Positions 9,951 through 20,955 of a DNA stretch of 64,000 nucleotides are shown in pieces. Origin of the DNA: Marsupella aquatica (Eukaryota; Marchantiophyta); the NCBI GenBank assembly GCA_973895155.1, contig OZ316895.1, positions 4,588,001 through 4,652,000 on the forward strand, in the 5' to 3' direction. The position numbers were made by a program, and so were the translations under genes. How positions within the stretch are numbered: position 1 is the first letter of the stretch; each line of letters opens with the position of its first letter. The notes below the pieces were generated by a model, which saw nothing but the letters and a program-made list of their open reading frames with translations, had not been told where the DNA came from and searched no databases.

Positions 9951-12900
9951 AGTGACCAAAGCTGACCAAAGGAATATAAAGCCCGATGGTCGAGGGGAAA
10001 GTTCTGCACATCCCTAAAAAATAATATGAAGCTAGATGGAGGGGGTTCTGTGTCTGCCCATCCCCATGGACTGCAAAGCTCTGCCTCAAGCTGTATGCCA
10101 CTTTCGCTTTTGAGTACTCCCCACTTTTGAGGAGCTTTTTTTGTTTGACCTCGATTTCTTCCACTATGTACTGCCTACTCTTATAACTCGCAGTGTGTAA
10201 GATTTTATTTTCTGGAATCACTTCCTCCATTTTCTACTAGAGCAAAAATGATCAAATATTGTAAACCAATTGCCAATAGATATTTCACTTTGTGAAGGCC
10301 GCACCCAGTAGTTTGGGTCTGAGTAACAAATTAACACTTTTGTGCAGAATGCCCTAAGTAGTGTTGCCATTAGCAATGAATTACCAATGGATAAACTAGT
10401 TGGAACTGGCTGTGAATAGTCAAGACTTAGTTGATAGGTCACATTTCAGTCATACTTGTAAAGGTGTAACCAGGTCCTGAGTTTTAAATACTTTTTGTGC
10501 TAGTCTATCCGGGCTTTATGTTAAGGTTTTGACTCAACCTTGACTAGGTTAACCAGAGTAAGTTAACCAAAGTGAATATTAGTTAACTAGACTGTGCATG
10601 AAGGGATAACCATCTTTGTATCCCATGGAGAGAGAGCGTTTAGTTGAAAACTTGGTGAGAGAGATAGAGAGAGTTTGGACCATGGAACTATATTGATGTA
10701 CATTTTGTGTTCATAGTGAAGCTTGTGGTGCGACAGTGAAAGTAACCCAGACAAGGGTGAACCATTTATCTTTGAATGTGTTGGTGTACTCATGTGCTAT
10801 GTTCGGTGATTATGAGACATCATGTTGACTATTTAGATCTTACACTTCAGAGCAGATGCCTTGGTCCATCCAGACTTTATTTTTCTGACCAACTTATAAT
10901 ATCCCAATAAAGTAAACAAATGAATGTGGTGTATGAAAGTTTAGTCTGCCAAGATAATGTGCACAATATGGCTTTTCACATTCCATTCATTTCTCTCCTC
11001 TACCATGTCATTGTGCTCCACAATTCACAAAAATGGTACTGACAATTAATGGTAAAACCTGGTGGATCACGGCTAGTGATGGTTTGAGACTAAATGCTCT
11101 TTACAGTGTGAGAGGAAAGTCTATCTAGTCTAAGTGGGAGTCATCCTATTGTTTAAGCCATGTTCAGAGCTTTAGCAAATTAGACCACCTTAACCTGGCT
11201 AGAGATTGAAATGTTTGTTAGATATTGCTCTAGTCTTGTGACTCATGATCTAACCACAGTTAGTCTAACTCGGGTTAGGACTTAGCTAATGTTAGCGGTA
11301 GTGCTGTTGTGTATATAGCCAGGGCTGATGCCAGACCCTGGTGGAACAAAGGCTCATTGTTATGGAGCTAGTTGAGAGATAGGAAGAGCTTGTGCTGTGG
11401 ATGCTTGGTATGGCCGGTCGGCCTAGAGTGCAGTAAAGCTCTTGTATGTTCCCGTGGACGTAGCCTCATGTGGAGGTGAACCACGTATCTCTCTGTGTCG
11501 ACTCTTGTGCGTTGGATGGTTCATGGGCTTGCCGTTACGAATGTCGTCTATGCTCAACAATGTTCCAAGGAAAATAAGTGCAAGTCTGGAGTGCCATGGG
11601 TATGCACCTACCCTTTTGATAATGCAAGTTTTAGTTTCTTATAATTGCCTTACATCCAAATTTACCATGTTAGATTTCATTTGTCTACTAAAGTCTTGTA
11701 CCTCTCAACTCAAGGAAATCCAAAAATTAATGTAACTTTAAGAGAAAGCCTAGCATGTTTTGATGTAAAAAAAGTTGATCAAAACCAAGTTATGTGTTTT
11801 TTTTTTAATATTGGGTCTACAGCCAAACTAGCCAGCTTTTTAGGATTTTGTTAAAATTATAAAATATTTTTAATAAAAATTACAATGTGTTTGGGAATTT
11901 GTTTAATTTTATGTGGAAAGGGAAGAAAACCTAACCTTTTATTTGACTTCAAAATTATTTAAAGTGGAAGGAGGAAGGTTTTGTTTTTTTTGTACTTTGT
12001 ATAGCCAACTTTTTACTTCATATAAAAATGTAGACCCCTACCTATTATACAAGAATTGCATACCCGGGGAGTGCAAGGCTGTTGCAGCACAATGCCCTCA
12101 ACAGCCTCAGGAGAGCAATGCATGTTTGATTTCTAAAATGTATTTTAAAAGTTAGAACAAGGCTCAATGCATTGTAGAGCCCTGCTGTCGAGAGTTCACC
12201 TAGAGGAATTAATGAAGCTCAAGCACAACACCTCAATCAGGGCCTCAGTCAGGCATTCATTTGGGAGAACACTCGCTCATGCAAGGTCAAGAATCTTACA
12301 GGGCAGAAGGTTTGGGATGGAGATCCTATACACTCTTAGTATCACTCCAGCACTAGAAATATTTTGCTGAGTCTTTCTCTTCAAAGCCTAGTCTTTCGTT
12401 TTCAAAGAAAGTCATGGAAGCAATAATTAATTAAGGACTCAACAACGCTCAGTGTACATCTGAAGAGTGTCTGATTGAAAGAGGGAAACAGGGGAATTAA
12501 AAGAGGAAGAGGAACCCACTTGACAAAAGGGAATGTTTGAAGGCAGGTAACAGAACCGCTCAGTGAAGGGAAGCAGGTGAAGAAAACTCAAACTCTGCTT
12601 GGAGGAAAACAAGCACAGAAAAATTGAAAATAATTTTGGCTGTTTGGAATTAATATTCACTAATCTTCTCTTCCAAGGTGACTCAAAACTACATTAGATG
12701 GCTAGGATTGAGCCAGCATGCCACATACTTGGGAAGGAAATCCTTTGGCAATTCAAAGGTGGGTTAATCATCTGGCAGGCACAATGGCGGGCCCATATAG
12801 TCCATTGATGCATTTTCATTTGGCCCAGGTGTCACCCTGGCATATTAGTCAATTACTTATTGACACGGCAGATTAGTATTTTCCACTAGCTTATGTGCAG

Positions 12901-13085
12901 CTTAGAAAATCTCAAAGTAGTAATTTGCACTAAGTAGCTTCTCTGGCATTGTAGGAAACCTCAGTGATAAGTAAATGGACGTTTGTTCCATTGTGCCATT
13001 CACTTGGGTCTCCCTTTGATAACCTTGTGACTCCTTCCAAGTAGTTTTATTCCATTGTGTTGTCAAGTGGGTCTCCTTTCCCTGA
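9950..13085. other. Gene-free AT-rich intergenic stretch
   Basis: I see no supported gene, RNA or intact mobile element. The stretch has runs of 'gttaac'/'ctagtta' words around 10540-10590 and 11260-11290. Near 12960-13080 is a loose direct repeat around 'ccattgtg...gggtctcc'. Open frames at 11442-12370 lack any recognisable domain and have AT-driven composition. Confidence 0.5.
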
Positions 13086-13223
13086 CGGTACCTAATCGCA
13101 CATCAAAATGTGGTAATATATAGTTTGCACTCACTGATTTAAAGAAAATAACATACAAGATTTATCATGGTATGGAATGATGTTGTACACCGTATATGTC
13201 ATATTTTGATGTGTAGTTACCGG
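13086..13223. mobile_element. Small TIR element (MITE), copy 1
   Basis: This is a 138-bp element bounded by imperfect inverted repeats, left 'cggtacctaatcgcacatc' and right (reverse complement) 'cccggtaactacacatc', followed by 'aaaat'. Internal words 'tatcatggtatggaatgat' and 'cactcactgatttaaa' are shared with the copy at 34500-34753. It has no coding capacity. The superfamily is uncertain. A target-site duplication could not be fixed. Confidence 0.7.
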
Positions 13224-13804
13224 GACACATCTCCTTTGGGATAACCAGGCAACTCTATTCAAGGCATTTTTCAGTTAGTACCTTTGTACGGGTCTTTGTC
13301 CCATCCTTAACTCCGAAAAGGTCAATGTCCAGGGGAGGGAAACAAGCCCACTGTACTTGTGCTTTCTAGCCATCAAGAGTGTCACAAGAATGGCAAGGGA
13401 AAGAAGCCCACTCATCCTTCTGCACTTAGTTTGTAAGATGGCGTTTGTTAGCTGAGCATTCCAAGAATATGAAATCATGAACTCTTCCTTTATATGTTCA
13501 TTGAAAGGTGATGGGCAATAACCCGGGTTTGAGCTGACGGGCCAAATGACTCATATTCCTCTTTATTCCCAGGTGGTCCTGAATTCTCTCGAACCCCTTC
13601 CTGGCCCAGTCCCTGGCTCCCCTGGACTCCCCCTGTTTAGCGAAACGGTCCCCAGTTTGGGGTCGGGTCGGGGTCGGGACCGGGCAGTCCAGACGACCGG
13701 GTGCCCGCAGTGATGGGTGACGGGGTCCAGACCCCTGATTTGCCCATCAAGGCCACTGGTGTGGATCAAGGCCACTATTACTCTCTACACAATTTTCCAT
13801 TCAG
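13224..13804. other. Intergenic, GC-rich patch, no gene seen
   Basis: A GC-rich patch at 13570-13720 (gtcgggtcggggtcggg type runs near 13660) stands out from the AT-rich surroundings. No protein or RNA motif is visible in it. Confidence 0.5.
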
Positions 13805-14060
13805 CTTTTTATTAACATGTCCCCTAAACTACCCAATATTATTAACATGTCCCCCAAACAAAATTGATTATCAACCTGTCCCCCATATTGTATTTGGGTT
13901 AATATTAACTTGTCTATGGGTTCCCATACCAATGGCAATGGGAACCCATAGACAAGTTAATATTAACCCAAATACAAAATAGGGGACATGTTGATAATTA
14001 ATTTTGTTTTGGGGGCACTTTAGCAATAATGGGTAATTTTGGGGACACGTTAGTAAAAAG
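13805..14060. repeat. 256-bp foldback: ~123-bp inverted arms, 10-nt loop
   Basis: The left arm 13805-13927 and right arm 13938-14060 are reverse complements with a few mismatches and no net gap. The symmetry axis at 13932.5 holds from the tips to the loop. The inner 45 bp or so of each arm (around 'tctatgggttcccat') are perfect. The tips read 'ctttttattaacatgtcccc' and its diverged partner. The sequence 'cattc' occurs just outside both ends and may be a target duplication. This is most likely a foldback MITE. Once transcribed it would form a long hairpin able to feed Dicer-like enzymes. Confidence 0.9.
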
Positions 14061-15129
14061 ATGCATTCCCTTATTCACTCGTCAGATTTATGGCACTCTT
14101 CCCGGACCATGGCCTGTAACCCCCTCCGCTGGCCTCCCTGATTACAGCCCATAAGCCCGTAGAGGGTGTGGGTTACCTACACAACATCACTAGTAAGTGA
14201 AGGAACCAATGATTTGAGTCATGGGTGGGCTGAAGACACACTTGTGATTTGGAGCCTCCGAACTCTCTCCAATAAATTCCAACAGAGAATCGATACCGTG
14301 CTGCCGAAAATCCACTTGCTTGTGCTGTGGATGAATATGCATGTCGGAAACTCCCTCCATGATTGTGTACAGGCAGGGGTTTTCACACGAAGTCTATGGA
14401 CAGGTAGATCTTCTTGCTACAACAGGAGGCTGCCTTGAAGTCATCAATGTGAACATAATGCTATGCTGCCAACATCATTTGGCGAGTGTAGCCGTAGCTC
14501 ACACGGTCTCAGCGCACGATGAATACCTTTTTTTGCCTCTAATCACAGGTTCACCAATTTTCTGATACTTGTAGGTATAAGAGAGCCCCATTTTCCGTCT
14601 ACATGCGGACCAGGTGGGAGCAGGTTCCAACTCCAGATCAATATGAAGTTCTACATCACATAGTGAGCTATTCTTGAGCTATTGCATCTGGTAGGTTGAA
14701 AGGCAGTAAATCCGAGTTTGCCACATATCACAGGTCCGGAAGAAACCAGTCTTACAAGTTGGCCTTATCTCACGTAAGGGAGGCCAAATAAATCAATTTA
14801 ATTTATGATCGAATTAACAAGAATGGCCAAAGCTTGCACTTTCCCCGCCATCTTGTGTCGTTCATTCTCAATTTTCCACAGCAAGGAAATATTTGCTTTT
14901 AATTCTGAATCTTAGTATACTGACTGCTACCACATCAAATGCTCCTGAGTAATGACATACTATTTCAATTTTAAATGGGTGGAGGCTGTATCATGCAAAC
15001 ATAGCCCATTGTAAGGTGGATTTCTCTGCAACAGCTACAGCCTGGGAGTGCTCTCGATGGTGATCTCCTCATCATAGTGAAAATAGTCTGCTTCAAAGTT
15101 GCCCAATGGTTGTATTTAGGCAGGAGCAA
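14061..15129. other. Intergenic, no gene seen; downstream side of the reductase
   Basis: No protein family is recognised in any frame. The part nearest 15129 is probably the 3' UTR of the minus-strand reductase gene. The frame at 14166-14438 shows no domain. Confidence 0.5.
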
Positions 15130-15508
15130 TCACAATTTACTTCTTGCTGCGAGTGCTTCCTTCCGACTTTTCTCATAATCTCGTGAGTATTCTCGTATAG
15201 CTTCATTTGAAATCCGACGTGGTTTTCCAACCCATGACCCACCATCGACGTCAAGAGTAGCTCCATTTACATATTTCGCTGCACGTGAGAAGGAGTTTTA
15301 AGCTATGCAGGATTCCTCGAGTCATTGCGAGATTTAGTACACATCAGCATACTTTGGAAATAAACGTTCATGCCTTCTACAAGCTGGTAATTTCAAAGAG
15401 TCTATGGGCTTCAGGTTGATCGAGTCTACTGCCACAAAAGTAGCACAGACGACTGCTCCCAGTGGCAAATTTTGTCAGTTAAGTCGCTAAGGTGTGCCAA
15501 GAAGGGTT

Positions 15509-15542
<34 letters not shown>

Positions 15543-17761
15543 AAGTGGTCGGTAAGATACACATACCTGCATCAGATGCGAGGTAAATTGCAGCCATCGC
15601 AATATCCCACTTTTCTCCCATCTTCTTGAGAGGAATAAGTTCAAAAGACCCGCCATCAGAGCCTTCTCTCTTGCCGAGCTTGTCCATACCCGGTGTCTCA
15701 TCAATTGGACCTGGAGCGAGACTATTTACTCGAATTCCAAAGTCTGTACCCCATTCCAGAGCCAATGACCTTGCGATACTGTCGTTGGCAGACTGCACCA
15801 GATGCCAACAAAAATGGGTGGTTCTCGAGAATCCACCCTTCTTGCGTTGATGAAACTTCTAAACGACAATGAACCTCTGTCTTCAAGGCAACACTCGTAC
15901 GCAATTGACCAAATCTTAAACACATGGCAGGGACTTAAAATCAGTGATAAAAGTGTCGGCCACCAACCTTTGCAGCACAGACATGAATCTGGTACCATGT
16001 TGCTGTATACTGAAGGGTCGCACTTATGTTGATAATAACGCCCATTTCGTCTGCTGGCTTCCCCGGGCCACCTCTCTTGAGATAATGTAATGCTGAATGG
16101 CACATAGTATAGGTGCCAATTGTGTCGATATCCATCACTGCAAATGAATACGGGAACTGAGAATCGTTTTTGGCATTGCTTATATACCTCGAGAAATTAC
16201 GCGAATACATATCCTGATCCTGGTAGCTCCTACATATAAAATTCGCACGCAGATCACGGAGGAAGACACCTGTAAGGGATAGCACGCCATCCTTGCACAA
16301 AGTTTTGTGTGAAATATCCAAACGATGGCGTACTTGTGCTCAGTAATACCCACTACCTCACATTTCCGGAGACACAGTTATAATACTGGTCGCATTGTGA
16401 ACGTGTTTCACACTGCTTAATACCTCACAGAGCATCGTACTTGCAATGCAGGTGCGTTCAGAGGAAAAAACTTGACTTCAACACCTCAGTTACTGTTATT
16501 CCAATTGGATCTAAAGTGGATGAGCTCGACAATTCCAGATAGAATCTTCTCAACCTTACCAGGAAACTTGGCTTGAGCGCAGATCTAGAGATGGGTTTCC
16601 CAGTATTGCGATCTACTTTGCCTGAAACAGCCTGCTACTATACGAGCGTGCAAAGGCCAGTTTTCAGGTACACTGTACTCCGATTCTTCCATCTCTAGAT
16701 AAGTATCACCGACCAACTGTGAACTCCTCAGCTAATCAAAACATGGATCTCTTACCTGTTCTAAAACCGTTTGGAGACAGATCCTCAGCAGCACTGAGAA
16801 AGTTTCCAGCAGCTCCATTGATTAAAATGTCGAGCCTGCCCAGCTCCTTCATAACAGTTTGCACAGCACGCACACAATCTTCCCTCTTTCTAACATCCCC
16901 ACTGATACCAACGGCCTGGATATCCAAACCAAGTCACAAATAAACAGCTATGACAATTTCTCATTGCAAGACATCTTTGACAATTCAAGCTGGCAGTACA
17001 TGGATACTCCACAATTGCTAACTTCTACTGGCAGCCTCAGGACAAATCAATTGTATCACATATCCTACTAGACAAGAATAGTGGTTCAAAGCCATGGGTG
17101 ATCTGCAAAACGTATCGCCCTGATGCACTAGCAAACCCCAGAGTGACTTGTGGACCTAAAGAGTCCAGACGTTTGAACAGAGAACTAGAGAAGAGAGAAG
17201 CAAAGCTAATCGCCCTCGATTAAAAGTAAAATATAACTTACTTTGCAAATATAATTCTGACGCAAGTCGGTTCATTAATTTACCAGCTCGAAACCACGAA
17301 TCTGTGAGAACAGGCTACAACCTAATCCCTATAAGAATGGTTCAATAAGCAACTTCGGTCCCTACAATTTCATTCCTCTGAGCTAGTGTTGTGCGTTCTC
17401 AAAAGACTTGAGAAATTGAAATTCTCGTGTCATCCCCTCTGCTCTCTCCTGGATAAGTGTGGAACGGCATAATAGGCAACCCGGCCTCTCAAACGACTGA
17501 AAGGTCCATAATATTCTACTTCATGCCCAAAGAGGTACACAACGAGAGAGTCCAGCACCATACCGTAATGCCTTGCGAATTCAAAGACTCCGCAACCTCC
17601 TCTATGACATGTTTCCGTCGTCCCATAATGGCCACCTTCGCTCCATGCTTCCCGTAGTAGGTGGCAATTTCCAATCCTATCCCTGACCCTCCTCCAGTTA
17701 TCAGCGCGACCTTGTCCTTGAGAATTGTCGGAGAAAAGATTGCTTTGGAATCGATCACCAT
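15130..17761 (-). CDS. Peroxisomal 2,4-dienoyl-CoA reductase-like short-chain dehydrogenase
   Basis: Five exons on the minus strand (17761-17564, 16915-16756, 16137-15968, 15792-15567, 15278-15130) join in phase to 300 residues. This matches the length of Arabidopsis SDRb/DECR (At3g12800). The Rossmann cofactor loop TGGGSGIG is at 22-29, NGAAGNF starts at 99, VMDIDTIGT at 120, and the active-site Lys is 176 in QIHVCAAK. The classical YxxxK Tyr is absent, as in known DECR enzymes, which use an Asp/Lys arrangement. The substrate loop APGPIDETPGM follows. The protein ends in SKL, a PTS1 signal for peroxisome import. Family knowledge: NADPH-dependent reduction of 2,4-dienoyl-CoA during beta-oxidation of unsaturated fatty acids. 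The start ATG gives MVIDSKAIFS; an upstream in-frame stretch lacks an ATG. Intron 4 holds a (GT)n microsatellite. Confidence 0.95.
15508..15533. repeat. (GT)n microsatellite in intron 4 of the reductase
   Basis: A run of about 13 GT dinucleotides is followed by (GA)n. It lies in the fourth intron, close to the donor end of exon 4 on the minus strand. It is probably length-variable between individuals. Confidence 0.95.
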
Positions 17762-18470
17762 CTCTGCCGGCTTGGTAGCGAATACCTCACTTTTTTCTCC
17801 TCCTCCTCCTCCTTCCCTCTTCACAAAACGGCGATGGCGATGGCCCAGCTCGTCTATTCAGCTCTCCTTGATTCTAATTGAGTTCTGTGACTTCTGTCGG
17901 TCGAACAAGCCATCGATGCTCATATTTCTCAAGTCACTTCCATATCTCAAAGTGCTGTATTCAAGCCGGCCCTCCGTTCTTTGAAAGTAATTACACTCCA
18001 TCATGTCTCCCTGTACTGCCGTAGCCGGCCCTCCAGTTCTTTGAAGCAATTACACTCCGTAATGTCTCCCTGTTGGGCGTGACTTGTTCCTTTGCAGTTT
18101 TATATATATACTAGCCTAGAGACGATGACAAAAAAATATTGTAAAACAAAGATACCCTTGTTCATCGTTGCCTTCATGCCTCGTTTTTTCCACCCTCACT
18201 TCTATTTTCTCTTTATTGCAAGTCACTCTTAGTTTTGGTAATCTTTGCTCCCATTCCTGTTTTTGGTCCACCTTCACTTTTTTTGTCGTGTTTAGAGTTA
18301 CTCCCTAGAGGCGTCACTTCAGACAGAGCCCTTGACACTAGCTTTGCATTGCACTATATTATATTAGTAAGATATATATACTACAGTCCATCGTGGATAA
18401 GTGCAGTAGCTCCCAAGAAAACACTCTGAGCCTGCACTATCCATGTTATACACTGTTATAAGAGCATGGG
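17762..18470. other. Upstream region of the reductase gene
   Basis: This region lies upstream of the minus-strand reductase start. A GGA-rich run (tcctcctcctcc on +) at 17795-17815 would sit in its leader. A local direct repeat at 17970-18070 carries 'ccggccctccgttctttgaa' and its neighbour copy, followed by 'attacactcc' and 'atgtctccctgt'. No TATA box was placed with confidence. 'tttatatatatac' at 18100 lies rather far upstream. Confidence 0.45.
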
Positions 18471-19135
18471 TATTATTTATGTACTTTTTCATATGTGCAT
18501 GTGGCACTTTCCAGTAAGTGCATGTGAAATTACTTGTGCACTAAGCTTTTTCTCGGGGGTTTCACTTCCACAAAAATGACATATCACGTGCGATGAAGGA
18601 TAGTGTCATTTTATTGGTTCTAAAGAAAAACTTAAGAGTTTTGTAGAAGAACAATAGGGTCTTTTAAATTCAATTTTGAGACTTACAAGAACATTAGAAT
18701 TTTTTAGAATATTCCAAATTTATAGGGGATTAAAAAATTAGAAAAAATTCTTACATTTTAGGGGGTGCGAGACCTAAAAACGTCGCAGGTGATGGGGAGA
18801 TCCCCATATAGTGAGACCCCCACGAGTTTTTTGCAAGTGTCTTTTCAGGTCATACACATAGGACTCCGCATAGTGCACAATTCAATTCGATAAGTGCATG
18901 AAACTACCATATCTATTTTTGTTCCCTGCACTTATCAATGAATGTTTCTAACATATGTGTTGCAAGAATAGATTAATGCATGTGTACTGTTATAGACAGA
19001 AATGCGCTAATCTATTTGTCATTTAGTGACATTGACCTGCACTTACAGAATGAATGTTGTGACATTAGGGGATTACATGACTGACCTGCAGTCACCCATG
19101 GAATGCACTTATACATGGCGTACTTATCCTGGCAG
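18470..19135. repeat. Dispersed non-coding repeat, copy A (interrupted)
   Basis: This region shares a series of ordered blocks with 55915-56320 in the same orientation. The blocks are 'aagtgcatgtgaaat', 'gataagtgca', 'tctaacatatgtgttg', the exact 22-mer word beginning 'ttatagacagaaatgcgcta', and 'tgcacttaca'. Copy A carries about 280 extra bases between the first two blocks, which look like a nested insertion. The whole is rich in 'tgcacttat/ataagtgca' words. It has no coding potential. Confidence 0.75.
18552..18826. mobile_element. Nested TIR insertion inside repeat copy A
   Basis: The interval absent from copy B is bounded by inverted ends: left 'ctcgggggtttcact' (18552-18566) and right 'agtgagacccccacgag' (18810-18826). 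It is about 275 bp, AT-rich and non-coding. This fits a short non-autonomous DNA transposon. An exact target duplication was not resolved. Confidence 0.55.
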
Positions 19136-19559
19136 ATGCTTCACTCTAGACCATAGGATTTTGATTGCAAATGATTTAGACTAACCCTCTATTCCAAACA
19201 TTCTAAGTCCTATTATCCCCTTTAAAGTACAATTTATTAACATCAACGGAGGATTATCATTACGTCATGTGCATCTATGAGTTCTAGGTAGTGTGCAAGG
19301 GTCTCTATGGACATGGACAGATGGGCAGCAAGCCTTGTTGTCCATCCAAAGATAGCATGTAAACATATATCTGACTGGCAGTAATAGGTTTTCAGTGGAT
19401 TCCTTTGGTATTATGTCCATTCAATTGCCTTTGTTCTTGTCCAACTCTAAGGAGTCGAGTTCCCTTGGTCATAACCATGGTAATCATGTACATACTCTCT
19501 TACACTTCCATATCATGACAGTGTAAGATTTCTCATCCGAGTTCACCACTTTAGTCTAA

Positions 19560-20730
19560 CATTCGCTACATTTTTGGTATGTCATTTGCCACTTTTCCAC
19601 CTAATCATGGACCCCATTTGCCAGAATCTAAACAGCCATCCGTAAATCTAGGGATATCTGACAGTCAAGATGTAATCCAGGAAAAATTGACCAAAAATAT
19701 TTCTAGCATCTCCTCCTTTAGAGATGACATTCGCAACACACCGGCTAAAAATAAAAGGAGGTGTCGGAAGTGTGATCTGCATTAACATGAAGACATTCTT
19801 CACTGTTTGTGATCCTGTCCCGAATCAATTATTCTTTAGAATTGGAGCAGGTTGCTCTTGAGGTTAGCTGGTGTTAACTTGAGTGGTTTCCTTTTTGAGG
19901 CTGTTCACGTGCTTCTGGGGACTCCATCTTTTGGTGGAATGGTGAACTTTCGTTCTAAGCTTTGGGAAATTGTCAGAGGTATTACTTTACGGCAAATTTG
20001 GAAAGCCCGTTGCTCACTGGAAAAGGCTGAGTTGACGACTCCGGTGGTGGGAATTAAGTGCAAATTTTGGTTGGAGCTTCATTTACATATGATGATTTGC
20101 TTGGAAACGAGGTTTTGCAAGGATCTTGATATCTGGAAGAGATCGACAGGAGTTGGTTGGTCAGCTTAGGAGAGTTTTGGTAGAAATGGCGATCTGTACA
20201 GGATTTGTAATGACGATTTTGTGGTTGATGTTCGACCACTGTGGATCTTTCATCCTTCATGAAGTAATTTACTCAGTTCCACTTGGCCTCATGTTCTTTT
20301 GTTGTGTGGCCTTGTGTGGTAGGAGTAGATATTGGTTTTGCCTTTGCAGATGGTTTAATCCTTTTGGATTTTCATTCTGTTTTCAGTCGTTCAGATTTAG
20401 TTCACTCTGGTTCTCTCACTGTTTTCAGGGTTGAGTTTGCCCTCAGATTTGTTGTTTCTTTTGATAGTCCTCATTGTTTTCAAGGTTGAGTTTGCCCTCA
20501 TATTTGCTGTTTCTTTTGATAGTCCTTTTTCAGGGTGAGTAAGGCCTTTTTTACTTTTAGCTTGTGTTCCTTTTATCCTTGTCCTGTCAGGATGTGTCTT
20601 GGCTCTGGGTGACTTTTGGTCTTTGACCCCATGTGGTCTACCCATTTACTCCCATTTTTTATTGGTTTTACTTGTTTCATAAATAAAGTACTCCTTTCAA
20701 GAAAAAAGGGGAAAAAAAAACTTTAAAAAA
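19560..20730 (+). mobile_element. 5'-truncated, decayed LINE (non-LTR retrotransposon) 3' end
   Basis: In broken frames at 19745-20030 one reads a zf-RVT-like Cys/His pattern (R-C-R-K-C-D-L, H-E-D-I-L-H-C-L, S-C-P-E) and then LWEIVRGITLRQIWKAR. That order is typical of the region after the reverse transcriptase/RNase H in plant L1-like elements. Stops and frameshifts make it non-functional. A T/G-rich 3' region follows, including a ~65-bp direct duplication at 20400-20530, then 'aataaagtactcctttc' and an A-rich tail at 20699-20730. The element ends about 225 bp before the HGH1 start codon. Confidence 0.6.
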
Positions 20731-20955
20731 GACGCGGATGGGAATATCATTTTCGAAGTTTCTTGAAGGGAATTAAGTGTAGACGACGTGGCGAGTGATT
20801 ATTTCTTCCCTTCTGTTTTGTGACACTTTAGGGTTTGGAGAAGCTCCTCTGCTGTTTTGCTCTGTGGCAATCAGGGTTTGGAGAAGGGCACGATTTCTTC
20901 TCTTCTCTGCTGTTCTCGTCTGTTCGAAGCTCCAGGCTACTGTAGTTCTGAATCC
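20731..20955 (+). promoter_or_regulatory. Short promoter/leader of HGH1
   Basis: Only about 225 bp separate the LINE A-tail from the HGH1 start. The interval contains a tandem-like repetition, 'agggtttgga(g)aag' at 20830 and 20874, separated by 'tctgctgttttgctctgtgg'-like DNA. No TATA box is evident. Assignment as promoter plus leader is from position. Confidence 0.4.

Noticed and set aside
17762-17824. N-terminal extension of the reductase (GGGGG-rich)
   Set aside because: The frame is open but begins at a non-ATG codon. The ATG at 17761 gives the expected family length.
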